NCBI GenBank assembly: GCA_964575605.1
Contig: CAZNRN010000001.1
Location: forward strand, 124,001 to 188,000
Direction of reading: 5' to 3'
DNA: 64,000 nt
DNA from: JAPWJZ01 sp964575605
GTDB taxonomy: Bacteria > Pseudomonadota > Alphaproteobacteria > Micavibrionales > UBA2020
Position 1 is the stretch's first letter; every line of letters starts with the position of its first letter. A program made the translations under genes and the position numbers. A model generated the notes under the pieces. The model did not search any database, was not told the DNA's origin, and saw only the letters and a list, made by a program, of their open reading frames with translations. Positions 17,636-26,094 of the stretch are shown here, piece by piece.

Positions 17636-19054
17636 TTACTGGCTGACGCGGCCCTGCGTACCGGCGACAACCCAGCGGCCGCCCGCATCGCGGTCGATCG
17701 CCGTGATCTTGCCGACGCCTTTCAGCGTATCGCCGACCGAGACCGTCTTGAGTTCGGTCGAGCCGGGCGCGGCAACCCAGGCGGTGCCGGGCTTGGCCGA
17801 TTTCAGCACCCACTTGGGCGCGGAGGCGGTGACCGACACGTTGGTTTTCGGTTTAGCGCGTTTTACGGTTTTCGGTTTTTCGGTCGCGGCGGCAGCGGCA
17901 TCCGCATGCGCTTCGGCAGCTTCAGCCTGTGCGGCGGCCTGCGCTTCGGCCTTCGCGGCCTTGGCGGACGCTTTTGCAGCAGCGGCGGCTTCACGCTCGG
18001 CTGCTTTCGCAGCGGCGCGTTCTGCCTTGTCCGACGCCATCGAGGCGATCGATTTGTTCAGGCTTGCCTTCAGCTCGGCCAGGTCTTCCTTGCTGGAAAG
18101 GCCTGCGACAGCGGCCTTCACGCCCTTGATGTCTTTTTCAAGCGCATGCAGGCGTTGCTCGAGCGCATCGACCTTGCCGGAAAGGGCGGGGTCGGCTGCG
18201 GCCGTCGTGGTGGCGGCGACAGGTGCGGTGTCGGGTGTGGTGTCAGGTTCTGCCGCAGCGATCGGCGCGGTTTCAACCGGCGTGGCGGGTTCTGCGGGCA
18301 TCGCAGGCACGGCTGCGGTTTCAGCGGGCGTTTCAGCGGGTGCCGCTTCAACCGGTGCAGCCGCGGTATCAGCGGGTGCTGCGCTCGCTGCAGGCTGTGC
18401 GGGATCGACCATCGGGTCGACCGCGGGGATCGCAGCGGCCGTATCTGCGGGTGCCGCGGGCGCGGGCGATGCCATCGGGTCGATCATGCCGGCCGCATCC
18501 GCGGGCGGCGTTGCTGCTGCAGTGTCTGCAGGCGTTGCGGCAGGCGCATCGACAGAGGGCGCGCCGGGCATTGCTTCCGCGGTATTCGCGGCGCCGAAAC
18601 CGGTGGGATCGGCCGGGGCAGGCGTGGAGCCTGCGGGCGGCGTGTTAAGGGTCGAGGGCATCATCGCGTCTTCGACACCGGCTGCCGGTTTTTCCTTCAC
18701 TTCGGGATTTTCACCGGGCGGCTGTGCGTCGTCGCCGGTTGCGACCTGCACGGGCACGGAGGCAGGGGCCGCGGCCGTATCGGTCGCACCTTCTGCGGCT
18801 GCCGTGGGCGCCGCGGCTTCGGGCGTCAGGCCGGGGATGGGAACAGGCGACTGGACGTAGCCGAGCTTGATCGCGGCGGCTGCGCCGCCCAGGCCCAGGA
18901 CCACGAGCAGGCCGAGGATCTTGCCGAGGCCGCCGCCCTTTTTCTTGGGCGCGGGCTGGTTGTCGACAGCCGCTTCGGCTGCGGTTTCCTCGGTAAATTC
19001 TTCTTCCGAGGCGATTTCGGTCTCGTCGGCATCGAAGCCGTCATTGTTCGTCAT
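17636..19054 (-). CDS. icmG: IcmG/DotF-like protein
   Basis: 472 residues against about 269 in Legionella. Layout: an acidic cytoplasmic N-terminus (1-35), a single membrane helix (ILGLLVVLGLGGAAAAIKL, about 46-64), a very long Ala/Pro/Asp/Thr-rich linker (about 70-290), a coiled coil (KVDALEQRLHALEKDIKGVKA, then an Ala/Glu/Lys helix to about 400), and a C-terminal periplasmic domain with WVLKSAKPGTAWV, VSVGDTLKGVGKI and GGRWVV. The end domain and order match IcmG/DotF, a core-complex inner-membrane component. The expansion is almost wholly low-complexity linker. AAGGAA precedes the ATG. Confidence 0.8.
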   Translation of the reverse strand: MTNNDGFDADETEIASEEEFTEETAAEAAVDNQPAPKKKGGGLGKILGLLVVLGLGGAAAAIKLGYVQSPVPIPGLTPEAAAPTAAAEGATDTAAAPASVPVQVATGDDAQPPGENPEVKEKPAAGVEDAMMPSTLNTPPAGSTPAPADPTGFGAANTAEAMPGAPSVDAPAATPADTAAATPPADAAGMIDPMASPAPAAPADTAAAIPAVDPMVDPAQPAASAAPADTAAAPVEAAPAETPAETAAVPAMPAEPATPVETAPIAAAEPDTTPDTAPVAATTTAAADPALSGKVDALEQRLHALEKDIKGVKAAVAGLSSKEDLAELKASLNKSIASMASDKAERAAAKAAEREAAAAAKASAKAAKAEAQAAAQAEAAEAHADAAAAATEKPKTVKRAKPKTNVSVTASAPKWVLKSAKPGTAWVAAPGSTELKTVSVGDTLKGVGKITAIDRDAGGRWVVAGTQGRVSQ

Positions 19055-19113
19055 GATCGACGTTCCTTCCAGTTGGCCTTCCAGTTCGTTCTATTGCAGC
19101 CGCGGGGCTGGCC

Positions 19114-20490
19114 TTATTGCTCGACGTTGCCGGTCGTGACGGGCGAGAGGAAGAGGATGCCCATCGTCGTGCCGCGCTTCAGCTTGATCGTCGGGCCGTC
19201 GGGCGCTTCTTCTTTCATCAGCTCGCCAACCTTGTCGGCCGCGCTCTTGATACCTTCGTAGAGCTCTTCCTTGCCGGTGGGCTCGGGCTGGTCCTGCACC
19301 ACGCCGCCGCCGGCGGTGGTGGTGGAAGACGTGCCGGTTTCCGTCACGGCGTCGGCGTAACCCTTGATGAAGTCGGCCGCGACCGGGATGAAGACGCGCG
19401 ACAGGTAGTGGTTGTCGACGTCGGAGTTCAGGCCGGTCAGCGTCGTCTTCTCGTCAAGCGCGATGCCATCGACGGAATAGCTGACGCTATCCTTGATGAT
19501 GCGCTTGAAGCTGAGCGTCAGGTAGTCGTCCTGCACCTTGAATTCGCCGATCGCACGGCCGCCCTCGAAGGGGCCGGAGAGGATCTGCGCAAGCACGGGG
19601 CCCTTGACGTCCGAGTTCAGGTCGTTCAGCAGCTGGGCGTAGGAAATCGTGCCGGCCGTGATGATGATCTTGGTCTTGGCAGGGGCTACCGCGGTGGTCG
19701 GTGTGCCGCCCTGGACGTTGTCGACGTAGGTCAGGTCGCCGCCCGACGAAATCGCCGTCACGGAGCGTTTGCCTTCCTTCGCTTCCTTCGCCTTGCGCGC
19801 GTTGTCCTCGCGCACCTTGATCGTATAGAGCGAGTCTTTACGCGTCACGCCGCGCAGGATCTGGTTCTTGGGCTCCTGCGCCAGGATGACGACGCGCATC
19901 TGGTCGGCCAGCGCTTTCGCGACGGCCGGGTCCATTTTCACGGTCGGCTGCGGGTGGATGGGCTGGACCATCGGCACCACTTCGGGGGCCTGTTCCACTT
20001 CCTGCTCGGGAACCGATTCCTGTTCCATGGCAAGGCGTTTCGCTTCGGTCTTCTGGCGCCATTCCGCCAGCGGGTCAGCCGCGTTGTTGTTCTGTTGCGG
20101 CGGCAGGTCGAGCGTGTTGCGCTCGCCGGCGTCGACGGGCGTCGGCATGGCCGAGGTGCCTTCGTTGACGGCCTGCTGGGCCTGCTGCTGGTTCTGCTTC
20201 TGGACCATCTTCTTGTAGTCTTCGTCGGCGTTGTCGGTGCCGGGGATGACTTTCACCCCTTCGGTACCGCCGCCCACGCCGGATGCGTTGGTCAGCTCTT
20301 CCTTCGACCCGATAAAGGTGAAGTAGCCCGCGCCAAGCAGGCCGAGGCCGAGGATCACCGCCGCGATTTTCAGCAGCGGGTTGGAATCCCAGGTGTCCTT
20401 GAGAGAGGCTTTTTCGTTCTTCGCGGCAGGGCCTTCGAAATCTTCCTGGGCGTCGATATCGACTTCGTTCTCGTTCTCGTTATTGGTCAT
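19114..20490 (-). CDS. icmE: IcmE/DotG, VirB10-like core protein (short form)
   Basis: 458 residues, less than half of Legionella DotG (about 1048), because the large central repeat region is missing. A membrane helix at about 40-60 (IAAVILGLGLLGAGYF) is followed by a Gln/Asn-rich linker (QKQNQQQAQQAV). The VirB10/TrbI-like C-terminal domain (about 265-450) includes IITAGTISYAQLLNDLNSDV, GPVLAQILSGPFEGGRAIGEF and YLSRVFIPVAADF. DotG spans both membranes and forms the channel. The start overlaps the icmK stop by four bases, typical of coupled translation. Confidence 0.93.
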   Translation of the reverse strand: MTNNENENEVDIDAQEDFEGPAAKNEKASLKDTWDSNPLLKIAAVILGLGLLGAGYFTFIGSKEELTNASGVGGGTEGVKVIPGTDNADEDYKKMVQKQNQQQAQQAVNEGTSAMPTPVDAGERNTLDLPPQQNNNAADPLAEWRQKTEAKRLAMEQESVPEQEVEQAPEVVPMVQPIHPQPTVKMDPAVAKALADQMRVVILAQEPKNQILRGVTRKDSLYTIKVREDNARKAKEAKEGKRSVTAISSGGDLTYVDNVQGGTPTTAVAPAKTKIIITAGTISYAQLLNDLNSDVKGPVLAQILSGPFEGGRAIGEFKVQDDYLTLSFKRIIKDSVSYSVDGIALDEKTTLTGLNSDVDNHYLSRVFIPVAADFIKGYADAVTETGTSSTTTAGGGVVQDQPEPTGKEELYEGIKSAADKVGELMKEEAPDGPTIKLKRGTTMGILFLSPVTTGNVEQ

Positions 20491-21641
20491 GGCTTGGTCA
20501 CCTCGTCAACAGCAGCGATGCGGGCCTTGATCATGCGTCCTTCGTCGGAAAGCAGCACCACGGGGGTGTTGCCGAGCGCGTAGACGGTGGTGCCGTCGGA
20601 CGACGACACGCTGGCGTCCCAGGCGGGGGAGAGCAGCGTCAGCGGCGTGCGCAGGTAAACCCTGCCCGACAGTTTATATGCTGTCGTGCGCGTATCGACG
20701 CCCTCGACCGAGAGTTTCTCGGCGTTCTGCGGCGGTGTGCCGTCGAGCACGCCCACCATTTGTTCGTCCTTGCCGGCAACCGATTTCAGGCCGCCGTATT
20801 CGATGATCGGCGTCTTGGCGAGCGGGCCGGGTTTCGGGATGCGCAGGTCAAGGCGGTAATGCACCCAGTCGATGCCGGTGGTCAGGCGCAGCGTAACCGG
20901 CGTGATCATGTCGACGAAGCGGACCGAGATGTTGCCGACGCCATGCGCGGTGGTGGGCGTGATGCGCAGGATGTGGCCGCCGGATTCAGGCGCGACGATG
21001 CTGAACGGGCCCGCCCAGCTCATGTCCTGGATGGGCCAGGGCATGCCGGTTGCGTCCACGATCGACACAGAGGTCACGTGGTTGGGCGCCATGCGGATGA
21101 CGACGGGTTCTGCGGACGGATCGAGCGAGAGCGTCTGCACTTCCTGCCGCGGCTCCGGCACGGTGAGCGGCGTTTCGGCCGCTTCGCGGGAAATGCGGAA
21201 CTGGTTCAGCGTTTCGCGGATTTGATCAGGCTTGAGGGGAAGCAGCTGCTTGAGCGCCATCATGAAGGTCTGTTCTTCGATCTTCTTCTGCTGCTCTTGC
21301 GCTTCCTGCTCCATCATGAGCTGGAGTTCTTCGGGCGTCTGCGGCGCGCCGCCCATGCCGGGCATCGGCGCGGGCGAGTCACCAACGGGCAGCGCCATGC
21401 CGGGGCTGAGTTCCGCAGCACCTGCAGTGCCGGCAGTTGCGTTGCCGGTTGCGGGCGGCTGCGCGGTCTGCGCGCCACCGGGCAATCCTGCGCCGCCTTT
21501 TTTACGCAGGTCGTTCTGGAACTGCGTGAATTCATCGACGGCCTCGCCCTGCGCGCGCGCGGCGTGCGGTGCGGTCACGGCGACCATGGCGCACAGCACA
21601 AGCGCTGGCAGCAACAGGCGCGTGATTCCCTTCTTGATCAT
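20487..21641 (-). CDS. icmK: IcmK/DotH, outer-membrane core protein
   Basis: 384 residues (family about 360). A signal peptide ends near PHAARAQG (about residue 30). A Pro/Gly-rich region and a Glu/Gln-rich segment follow (EELQLMMEQEAQEQQKK). The conserved DotH domain starts around residue 125 (LKPDQIRETLNQFRISREA) and continues with PVVIRMAPNHVTSVSIVD and PWPIQDMSWAGPFSI, features I recognise from IcmK. With DotC, DotD and DotG it forms the outer-membrane ring; dotC and dotD are not in this window. It is cotranscribed with icmE by a four-base overlap. Confidence 0.93.
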   Translation of the reverse strand: MIKKGITRLLLPALVLCAMVAVTAPHAARAQGEAVDEFTQFQNDLRKKGGAGLPGGAQTAQPPATGNATAGTAGAAELSPGMALPVGDSPAPMPGMGGAPQTPEELQLMMEQEAQEQQKKIEEQTFMMALKQLLPLKPDQIRETLNQFRISREAAETPLTVPEPRQEVQTLSLDPSAEPVVIRMAPNHVTSVSIVDATGMPWPIQDMSWAGPFSIVAPESGGHILRITPTTAHGVGNISVRFVDMITPVTLRLTTGIDWVHYRLDLRIPKPGPLAKTPIIEYGGLKSVAGKDEQMVGVLDGTPPQNAEKLSVEGVDTRTTAYKLSGRVYLRTPLTLLSPAWDASVSSSDGTTVYALGNTPVVLLSDEGRMIKARIAAVDEVTKP

Positions 21642-21823
21642 TCTTGTTCTCTCCCCTGTAGCAGCCCGGCTTTTTCGGTTTTTACGCTGTTAAGCGGCGG
21701 GCCCTTCCCTTGCGGAATTATTAATTTATACCTCAGCAAAAATAAAAGGCACAGCCTTTTTAATGCGTTAAGCGGGAAGTTTTTAAAAAATCAGCGGGGT
21801 TTACGAAACTGCCGCAGCGGGGC

Positions 21824-22480
21824 TTACATCGAGAGCCACTGGTAGATGCCGACGCCCATGGGGTTGTCGGCGGTCTTTTCCTTCACGAGGATGACCATGA
21901 TGTTGTTGACCTTGGAAATCTTCTTCGAGCCCGCGCGGATAGTCATAATCAGCGAGACGTTCATGACCCATCTATACTGCCCCTCGATGATGCCTTCGGC
22001 AACGATCGTCGGCTGCGTGATGGGAATGGATGTGATGATCTGCTGGTAATCGGTCGCGGATTTCAAGAGGCCGGATTTCATCAGCGCGGTCGAGAAGCTT
22101 TCCCAGCCGTCTTCCGAGAAGAAGCGCTTCGACTTGCCGAAAACCTCGTCGTAGTTGAGGAAGTTAAAGGTCATGATCTCGGTCGCAGCCGCGCCCATCC
22201 ACGAGATCAGCGCCTGCTTGTTCAAGTTGGGCTCTTCGAGGCCGACCATGCGCTGCTTGGTGCCCGCGGAGGAAACGGCGTAGAAGCTGTCTTCGGGCAG
22301 GATGTTGTCGACGCAATAATAAAGCATGCAGCAGAAAACGACGATAAGGAAGCTTTCGACCTTCACCACCCAGAGCAGGTTGCGGAAGCCGGTTTTATAG
22401 CTCATCAGCTCGTCCTGCGCCATTTGCTCCTGGCTCAGGACTTCAGGTTCTGCCGTTGTTTCTGCGGGTGCTGCCGTCAA
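21824..22480 (-). CDS. icmL: IcmL/DotI-like inner-membrane protein
   Basis: 218 residues (Legionella IcmL about 212). One membrane helix at about 34-56 (NLLWVVKVESFLIVVFCCML) precedes a periplasmic domain. Family blocks are LISWMGAAATEIMTFNFLNY, FFSEDGWESFSTALMKSGLL, VAEGIIEGQYRWVMN and the closing MGVGIYQWLSM. DotI is an inner-membrane component related to VirB8-type folds. It follows the larger icmL paralogue by 12 bases and precedes icmK by 182 bases. Confidence 0.9.
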   Translation of the reverse strand: MTAAPAETTAEPEVLSQEQMAQDELMSYKTGFRNLLWVVKVESFLIVVFCCMLYYCVDNILPEDSFYAVSSAGTKQRMVGLEEPNLNKQALISWMGAAATEIMTFNFLNYDEVFGKSKRFFSEDGWESFSTALMKSGLLKSATDYQQIITSIPITQPTIVAEGIIEGQYRWVMNVSLIMTIRAGSKKISKVNNIMVILVKEKTADNPMGVGIYQWLSM

Positions 22481-22492
22481 GACAGGCGCTCC

Positions 22493-23398
22493 TTATCTAA
22501 GAGTGGCGATCCATTGCGCGATGCCGACGCCATAGGGGTTTTCGAGCGAGGGTACACGCTCCACCACCAGGTTCAGGTTCAGCGTGTCGGCGCGCGTGTT
22601 CGATCCGTTGCGGTACGTGACCAGCAGCGGCATCTGGATGACCCACCTGTATTTGCCGCCGAGGATGCCTTCCGACATCAGCACGGGCGCGGACTTGGGC
22701 TGCGCTGACACCAGCTGCGACTGCGCCTGCACGGAGTCAAGGATGCGGGATTTCTGCATCGCGGTCGTGAAGGTTTCCCAGCCGATCTTGGTGAAGTGGC
22801 GCGACGCCTGCTGCAGGCGTTTCTGGTAGTCGGTATAGGTGAAGGTCATGACTTCGGACGCGGCCGTCGCGACCCACGACATCAGCGCGGGCGTATCCAG
22901 GTTCGGGCGGTCGAGCGGCTGCAGCTGCATGATGCGGCCGTCGGCGGTCGTCGCGAAATAGCGGTCCTGCGAGACGTTGTTGTTCATGTAGACGATCATC
23001 GTCAGGATCAGGCCGATGATCACGATGCCCTGCAGCGCCGCGATTTTGATGAGGTTGCGGAAGCCGTCGCGGTAAAATTCGTTGCGCGTCACGATGGTGA
23101 CGAGCGGCCCCTGGATCGGCGGCGCCTTGCCGGGGTTGACCATCTGCTGCTGCTGCGCGATCTGCGCCTGCATGTTGGCTTTTTGCTGCGCGACGTTCGG
23201 GCGTGCGCCGGGCTTGGCGACCGCGCCGCCTTTGGCGGGGGCGGGTGCCGCGGCCTTGTTGCCGCTGATGGCTTTCATGAGGCCCGCGAGAGGCGAGGCA
23301 GGCGCCGCGGGAACAGGGTTCGCCACTTCTTCCGCTTCGGTTTCTACGCCGGTTTGGTCTTGCTCGTCAGCCGTCGACATGTTTCGTCCGCCCTTCAA
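22493..23398 (-). CDS. Second IcmL/DotI family protein with a long N-terminal extension
   Basis: 301 residues. The first 115 are Ala/Pro/Gln-rich and probably cytoplasmic (NVAQQKANMQAQIAQQQQM near 74-92). They are followed by a membrane helix (IVIIGLILTMIVYMN, about 132-146) and a complete IcmL periplasmic domain: LMSWVATAASEVMTFTYTDY, IGWETFTTAMQKSRIL, VLMSEGILGGKYRWVIQ, closing YGVGIAQWIATLR. In Legionella the paired gene icmM/dotJ is a shortened paralogue; here both copies keep the periplasmic domain. ATG 23392 (MSTADEQD) is an alternative start. It is the first gene of the icm unit. Confidence 0.87.
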   Translation of the reverse strand: MKGGRNMSTADEQDQTGVETEAEEVANPVPAAPASPLAGLMKAISGNKAAAPAPAKGGAVAKPGARPNVAQQKANMQAQIAQQQQMVNPGKAPPIQGPLVTIVTRNEFYRDGFRNLIKIAALQGIVIIGLILTMIVYMNNNVSQDRYFATTADGRIMQLQPLDRPNLDTPALMSWVATAASEVMTFTYTDYQKRLQQASRHFTKIGWETFTTAMQKSRILDSVQAQSQLVSAQPKSAPVLMSEGILGGKYRWVIQMPLLVTYRNGSNTRADTLNLNLVVERVPSLENPYGVGIAQWIATLR

Positions 23399-23778
23399 TA
23401 ACTAAATACAGGGAGTTCAGAGCCCTCAGAGCCATAGTAGCGCGACAATAGTATATATTGTGTTACCCCTAGCGGCCGTGACGGAGAAAAAACCCCGCTC
23501 CCCCAAGCCTTAAAATACTATTTTATTCAAACCCATGCCGCAACATATAAGCAGGCGGCGGGTTATGGCTATATCAGCTTGAAGTATGATGCCGCCCTTT
23601 GAAATCAAGCACTCTTGCAACATAAACCCTTCTGCAAGGTAGACGCCCCCTCCGGGGAATTCCTTGGGTACGTTATAATACATTGATTTTGTTATATATA
23701 AATCTACAGCATGGAAAATACCTTTCGTTTCAGTCCGCCGCTGTGCTAGGTTTTTATCTTCAGACAACAAGGATTACC
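23399..23778. other. Intergenic gap upstream of icmL and of the HExxH gene
   Basis: About 380 bases between divergent genes. The stretch 23440-23470 is AT-rich and probably holds the icmL promoter on the minus strand. The remainder contains an 86-codon minus frame (23510-23770) with no family resemblance or ribosome-binding site, which I do not call. I see no repeat or RNA gene. Confidence 0.5.
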
Positions 23779-24840
23779 GTGGCCCCGAAAGACAGCCTTA
23801 CGCCCGCATTCGACGCCGCCGCCAGCTGGATAAAGCTGTCGCAGGACAACTATCCGCTGCTGGAAAAAGACGGCGCGCTCGCCCATGCGCCCGTCGAGCT
23901 CGACCTCGGCGACACGCCGGCGGCGCGCGAAAACCTGAAACTGGTCGAAACCGCGCTGCTGATTCTCTCGCAAAGCAGGACGGGGCGGGACCTTTTGCAG
24001 GCGGCGAAAAAAGACGACTACCTCATCGTCGTCAATCCCGCCGTTGTCGGCGGCGCGGGCGCGGAACATGAAGCCGATGCGCAGGCGAGCGCGGACGTCG
24101 AAAGCCGCTTGATAAATCTCCGCTGCAACGCCGACCCGCTCACGCTTGCGATGCGCATCGCGCACGAGCTCGCACATGTGACGCAGGCTCAAAGTGGATT
24201 GATGCTGGGCGTCACGCGCGACCATCCGGTTTCGGCCATCCGCCAGCTGCTCGCGCAGGAGGCCGACGCGCGCGCCTATGAAATGAAGGTCGCGATCGAA
24301 CTGGCCGCACCGTCAAAAGACGAGCCCGCTGGCCGCATAACTTTCCCCGAAGCGCTGGATGCGGCGGCGGAGAGCGTCGGCAATTCCTTCGGGCGCCGCA
24401 TCGTCGAAAAAATCCGCGACCGCGTCATGGAGGGTACCTTCAAGGCCGAGAACGCGATGCTCGCAATTTTCAGCGCGTTCTACAGCTCGCCGTCTTTGCG
24501 CGCGCATTACGAAGCGACCATCCTGCACGGCCTTGAGGAAAAAACCGCCGAAGAACTGCAATGCCCGCAAAGCTTCCAGCGCTGGACGGAAGCGGGCGAC
24601 ATTATCAAGGCGCTCGATTCACGCGGGACTTATCTTGCGGCTGCGCCCGCGGGCTATATCGACCTCGACGGCGCGCAGATGATGAGCGCATCGCCCGCGA
24701 CCGTGGCAAAACTGAAAGAACTGGAATCGACCCGCCGCGAAAACCCCGCGACCGAAGACGACCGCCCCTGGACCATCGCCGCTTACCAGGTCGCCCCTGC
24801 AAACCCGCAACCCGCCGCGCCGAAGCCGCCAAATCCCTGA
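23779..24840 (+). CDS. Putative zinc metallopeptidase (HELAH), paralogue of the 5922-7184 gene
   Basis: 353 residues from GTG 23779, which has ACAAGGAT five bases upstream; a longer in-frame start at 23683 lacks such a signal. The core reads LLILSQSRTGRDLLQA, then HELAHVTQAQ (zinc site, about residues 137-146), then QEADARAYEMKVAIEL with a candidate third ligand Glu. The second half (FSAFYSSPSLRAHYE) also aligns with the paralogue. There is no signal peptide or membrane helix, so it is cytoplasmic unless secreted. The C-terminus is Pro/Ala-rich. It is divergent from the icm operon. Confidence 0.75.
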   Translation: MAPKDSLTPAFDAAASWIKLSQDNYPLLEKDGALAHAPVELDLGDTPAARENLKLVETALLILSQSRTGRDLLQAAKKDDYLIVVNPAVVGGAGAEHEADAQASADVESRLINLRCNADPLTLAMRIAHELAHVTQAQSGLMLGVTRDHPVSAIRQLLAQEADARAYEMKVAIELAAPSKDEPAGRITFPEALDAAAESVGNSFGRRIVEKIRDRVMEGTFKAENAMLAIFSAFYSSPSLRAHYEATILHGLEEKTAEELQCPQSFQRWTEAGDIIKALDSRGTYLAAAPAGYIDLDGAQMMSASPATVAKLKELESTRRENPATEDDRPWTIAAYQVAPANPQPAAPKPPNP

Positions 24841-24872
24841 TATTGCGCCTCTATCGGTTTCCCGTAACAAAT

Positions 24873-24901
24873 TTGACAGAAACCGCGTAGTTTTGTAAAA
24901 A
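24873..24901 (+). promoter_or_regulatory. Sigma70-type promoter
   Basis: TTGACA (24873-24878), 17-base spacer, TAAAAA (24896-24901), ahead of the 127-residue unknown. The -10 is only a partial match. Confidence 0.5.
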
Positions 24902-24980
24902 CATCCCATCAGAAAAACATGACAGCACAAGCGCGCGCCCGCGATTCCGCGCGCATTTTTTAAACGGAAGGACGATGCAC

Positions 24981-25364
24981 ATGGCCGACAAGGTAAAGCT
25001 GAGCAAGGAAGAAAAAAAGAGCCTCGAAAAAGTCCAAGACGCCACGGGCTGGCGCTTTTCCATCGCGGTGAAGGAGCATTTCAACAATGCCGGCAAGATG
25101 GCGGATTTCGCCGCCGCCGCGACGCCCGAGGAAACGGCCGAGCAGAAAAACGCGATCCGCGGGTTGCTGTCGATGTCGGATGACGATTCCACCCGCGCGC
25201 TTTTGAAGGCGACTGACGTCTTCCTGCGCGTCGCGCGCCGCGTCGGCGACGACAAGGACCTGGCGCAGCTGCTGCCCGCCGGAAAATTCGACGCGAAAGA
25301 CGTCGCAGCGCTTGAAAAGCTTGAGCTGAAATCGCTGGCCGCCGTCGTGAAAGCGCGCATTTAA
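24981..25364 (+). CDS. Protein of unknown function
   Basis: 127 residues from ATG 24981, chosen because GGAAGGA lies about nine bases upstream; ATG 24975 is also in frame. It is charged, helical and soluble. Readable segments are KLSKEEKKSLEKVQDATGW at the N-terminus and a Leu-rich C-terminus (DVAALEKLELKSLAAVVK). No family was recognised. It has its own promoter and a terminator at 25386-25412, so it is monocistronic. Confidence 0.7.
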   Translation: MADKVKLSKEEKKSLEKVQDATGWRFSIAVKEHFNNAGKMADFAAAATPEETAEQKNAIRGLLSMSDDDSTRALLKATDVFLRVARRVGDDKDLAQLLPAGKFDAKDVAALEKLELKSLAAVVKARI

Positions 25365-25385
25365 GGCCGAGACGACAGGGATGAA

Positions 25386-25415
25386 AAAGCCGGGGCGGAA
25401 GTCCCGGCTTTTTTC
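25386..25415 (+). terminator. Intrinsic terminator
   Basis: AAGCCGGG...CCCGGCTT followed by TTTTCTTTTC. It closes the 24981-25364 gene and, with its A-rich left side, may also act for the convergent gene. Confidence 0.82.
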
Positions 25416-25418
25416 TTT

Positions 25419-25802
25419 TCACACATGAAAATCGATCAGCATCCCCGGATCAGACGCAAGGCGCATCTGCCCCGTCGTCAGGTAGGGGAAGTAGCCGCCG
25501 CGGCGGCGGGCATCGGGCAGTTCGGGGTTGCCGTCTTCGTCGAGCGTGAAAATGACCGTCGGTTTCTGGTGCCGGTTGAAATCGTCCTTCACGCCGGGCT
25601 CGATGACATCCTGTACCGGGCGGCGTGACGCGGGGCGCGGGCGCGGCGAAAACCCGGCGTTGGCAGCCGTGCGCTGCTCGACCTCGCGGTAAAAGGCGGA
25701 ATCCGCCGATTTGCGTGCAAAAACAGCGCGTGCCGCCGCTTTCGCGGCGTTCGACCTTACTGCATCTGCCGAATTTAGCCCTATCCCCTCTGCTCCACCC
25801 AT
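25419..25802 (-). CDS. Protein of unknown function
   Basis: 127 residues from ATG 25802 (MGGAEGIGLN); ATG 25847 would add 15. The N-terminal half is Ala/Arg-rich and helical (VRSNAAKAAARAVFARK). The C-terminal half has PTVIFTLDEDGNPELPDARR and ends in MLIDFHV. No family was recognised. It is divergent from the repeat array that starts at 25877, so the 75 bases between them may hold promoters for both. Confidence 0.5.
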   Translation of the reverse strand: MGGAEGIGLNSADAVRSNAAKAAARAVFARKSADSAFYREVEQRTAANAGFSPRPRPASRRPVQDVIEPGVKDDFNRHQKPTVIFTLDEDGNPELPDARRRGGYFPYLTTGQMRLASDPGMLIDFHV

Positions 25803-25876
25803 AGATAGCCATATGGCGCAATTTTCTTGCGCGTCAAGGCAGACCATTCTTGCCCGTATTTTTCTTCAAGACAGAG

Positions 25877-26058
25877 GGAACGCTTTTTTTCCGCCGTCCA
25901 TTGGCTGTGCAGAAGATGGAAGGCGTTTCAATGTTCAAACACAGAAATTCTTCCTTCTTCGCTTAAATTCAAGGCCTACCCTCTGCCTTGGGGCGCGGCC
26001 ATGATTTTTCAGCCTCACGGCTGGAATCGGAAGGCGAGGATTTATTTCCTCGCCTTCC
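25877..26058 (+). ncRNA. Structured element, copy 1 of 3
   Basis: The core stem GAAGATGGAA (25912-25921) pairs with TTCCTTCTTC (25951-25960), with one T-T mismatch. Its loop contains ATGTTC (25931-25936), which can pair with upstream GAACGC (25878-25883) as a pseudoknot if one G-U is allowed, with one end mismatch. Two hairpins follow: CAGCC/GGCTG (26010-26023) and a perfect 12-bp stem (26029-26040 with 26047-26058). The layout recurs in the next two copies with much changed sequence, as expected for a conserved RNA structure. No tRNA, CRISPR or coding explanation fits. Plus-strand transcription is inferred. Confidence 0.6.
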
Positions 26059-26094
26059 ATCATTTCGGGCATGTTTTTTCAGCCAAAAAAATCC

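Noticed and set aside
17906..19261. Long plus-strand frame opposite icmG
   Set aside because: Its Cys/Arg/Gly-rich sequence is an artefact of the Ala/Pro-rich linker on the other strand.
23510..23770. 86-codon minus-strand frame between icmL and the HExxH gene
   Set aside because: It has no family resemblance and no ribosome-binding site, and it overlaps the region expected to hold promoters.
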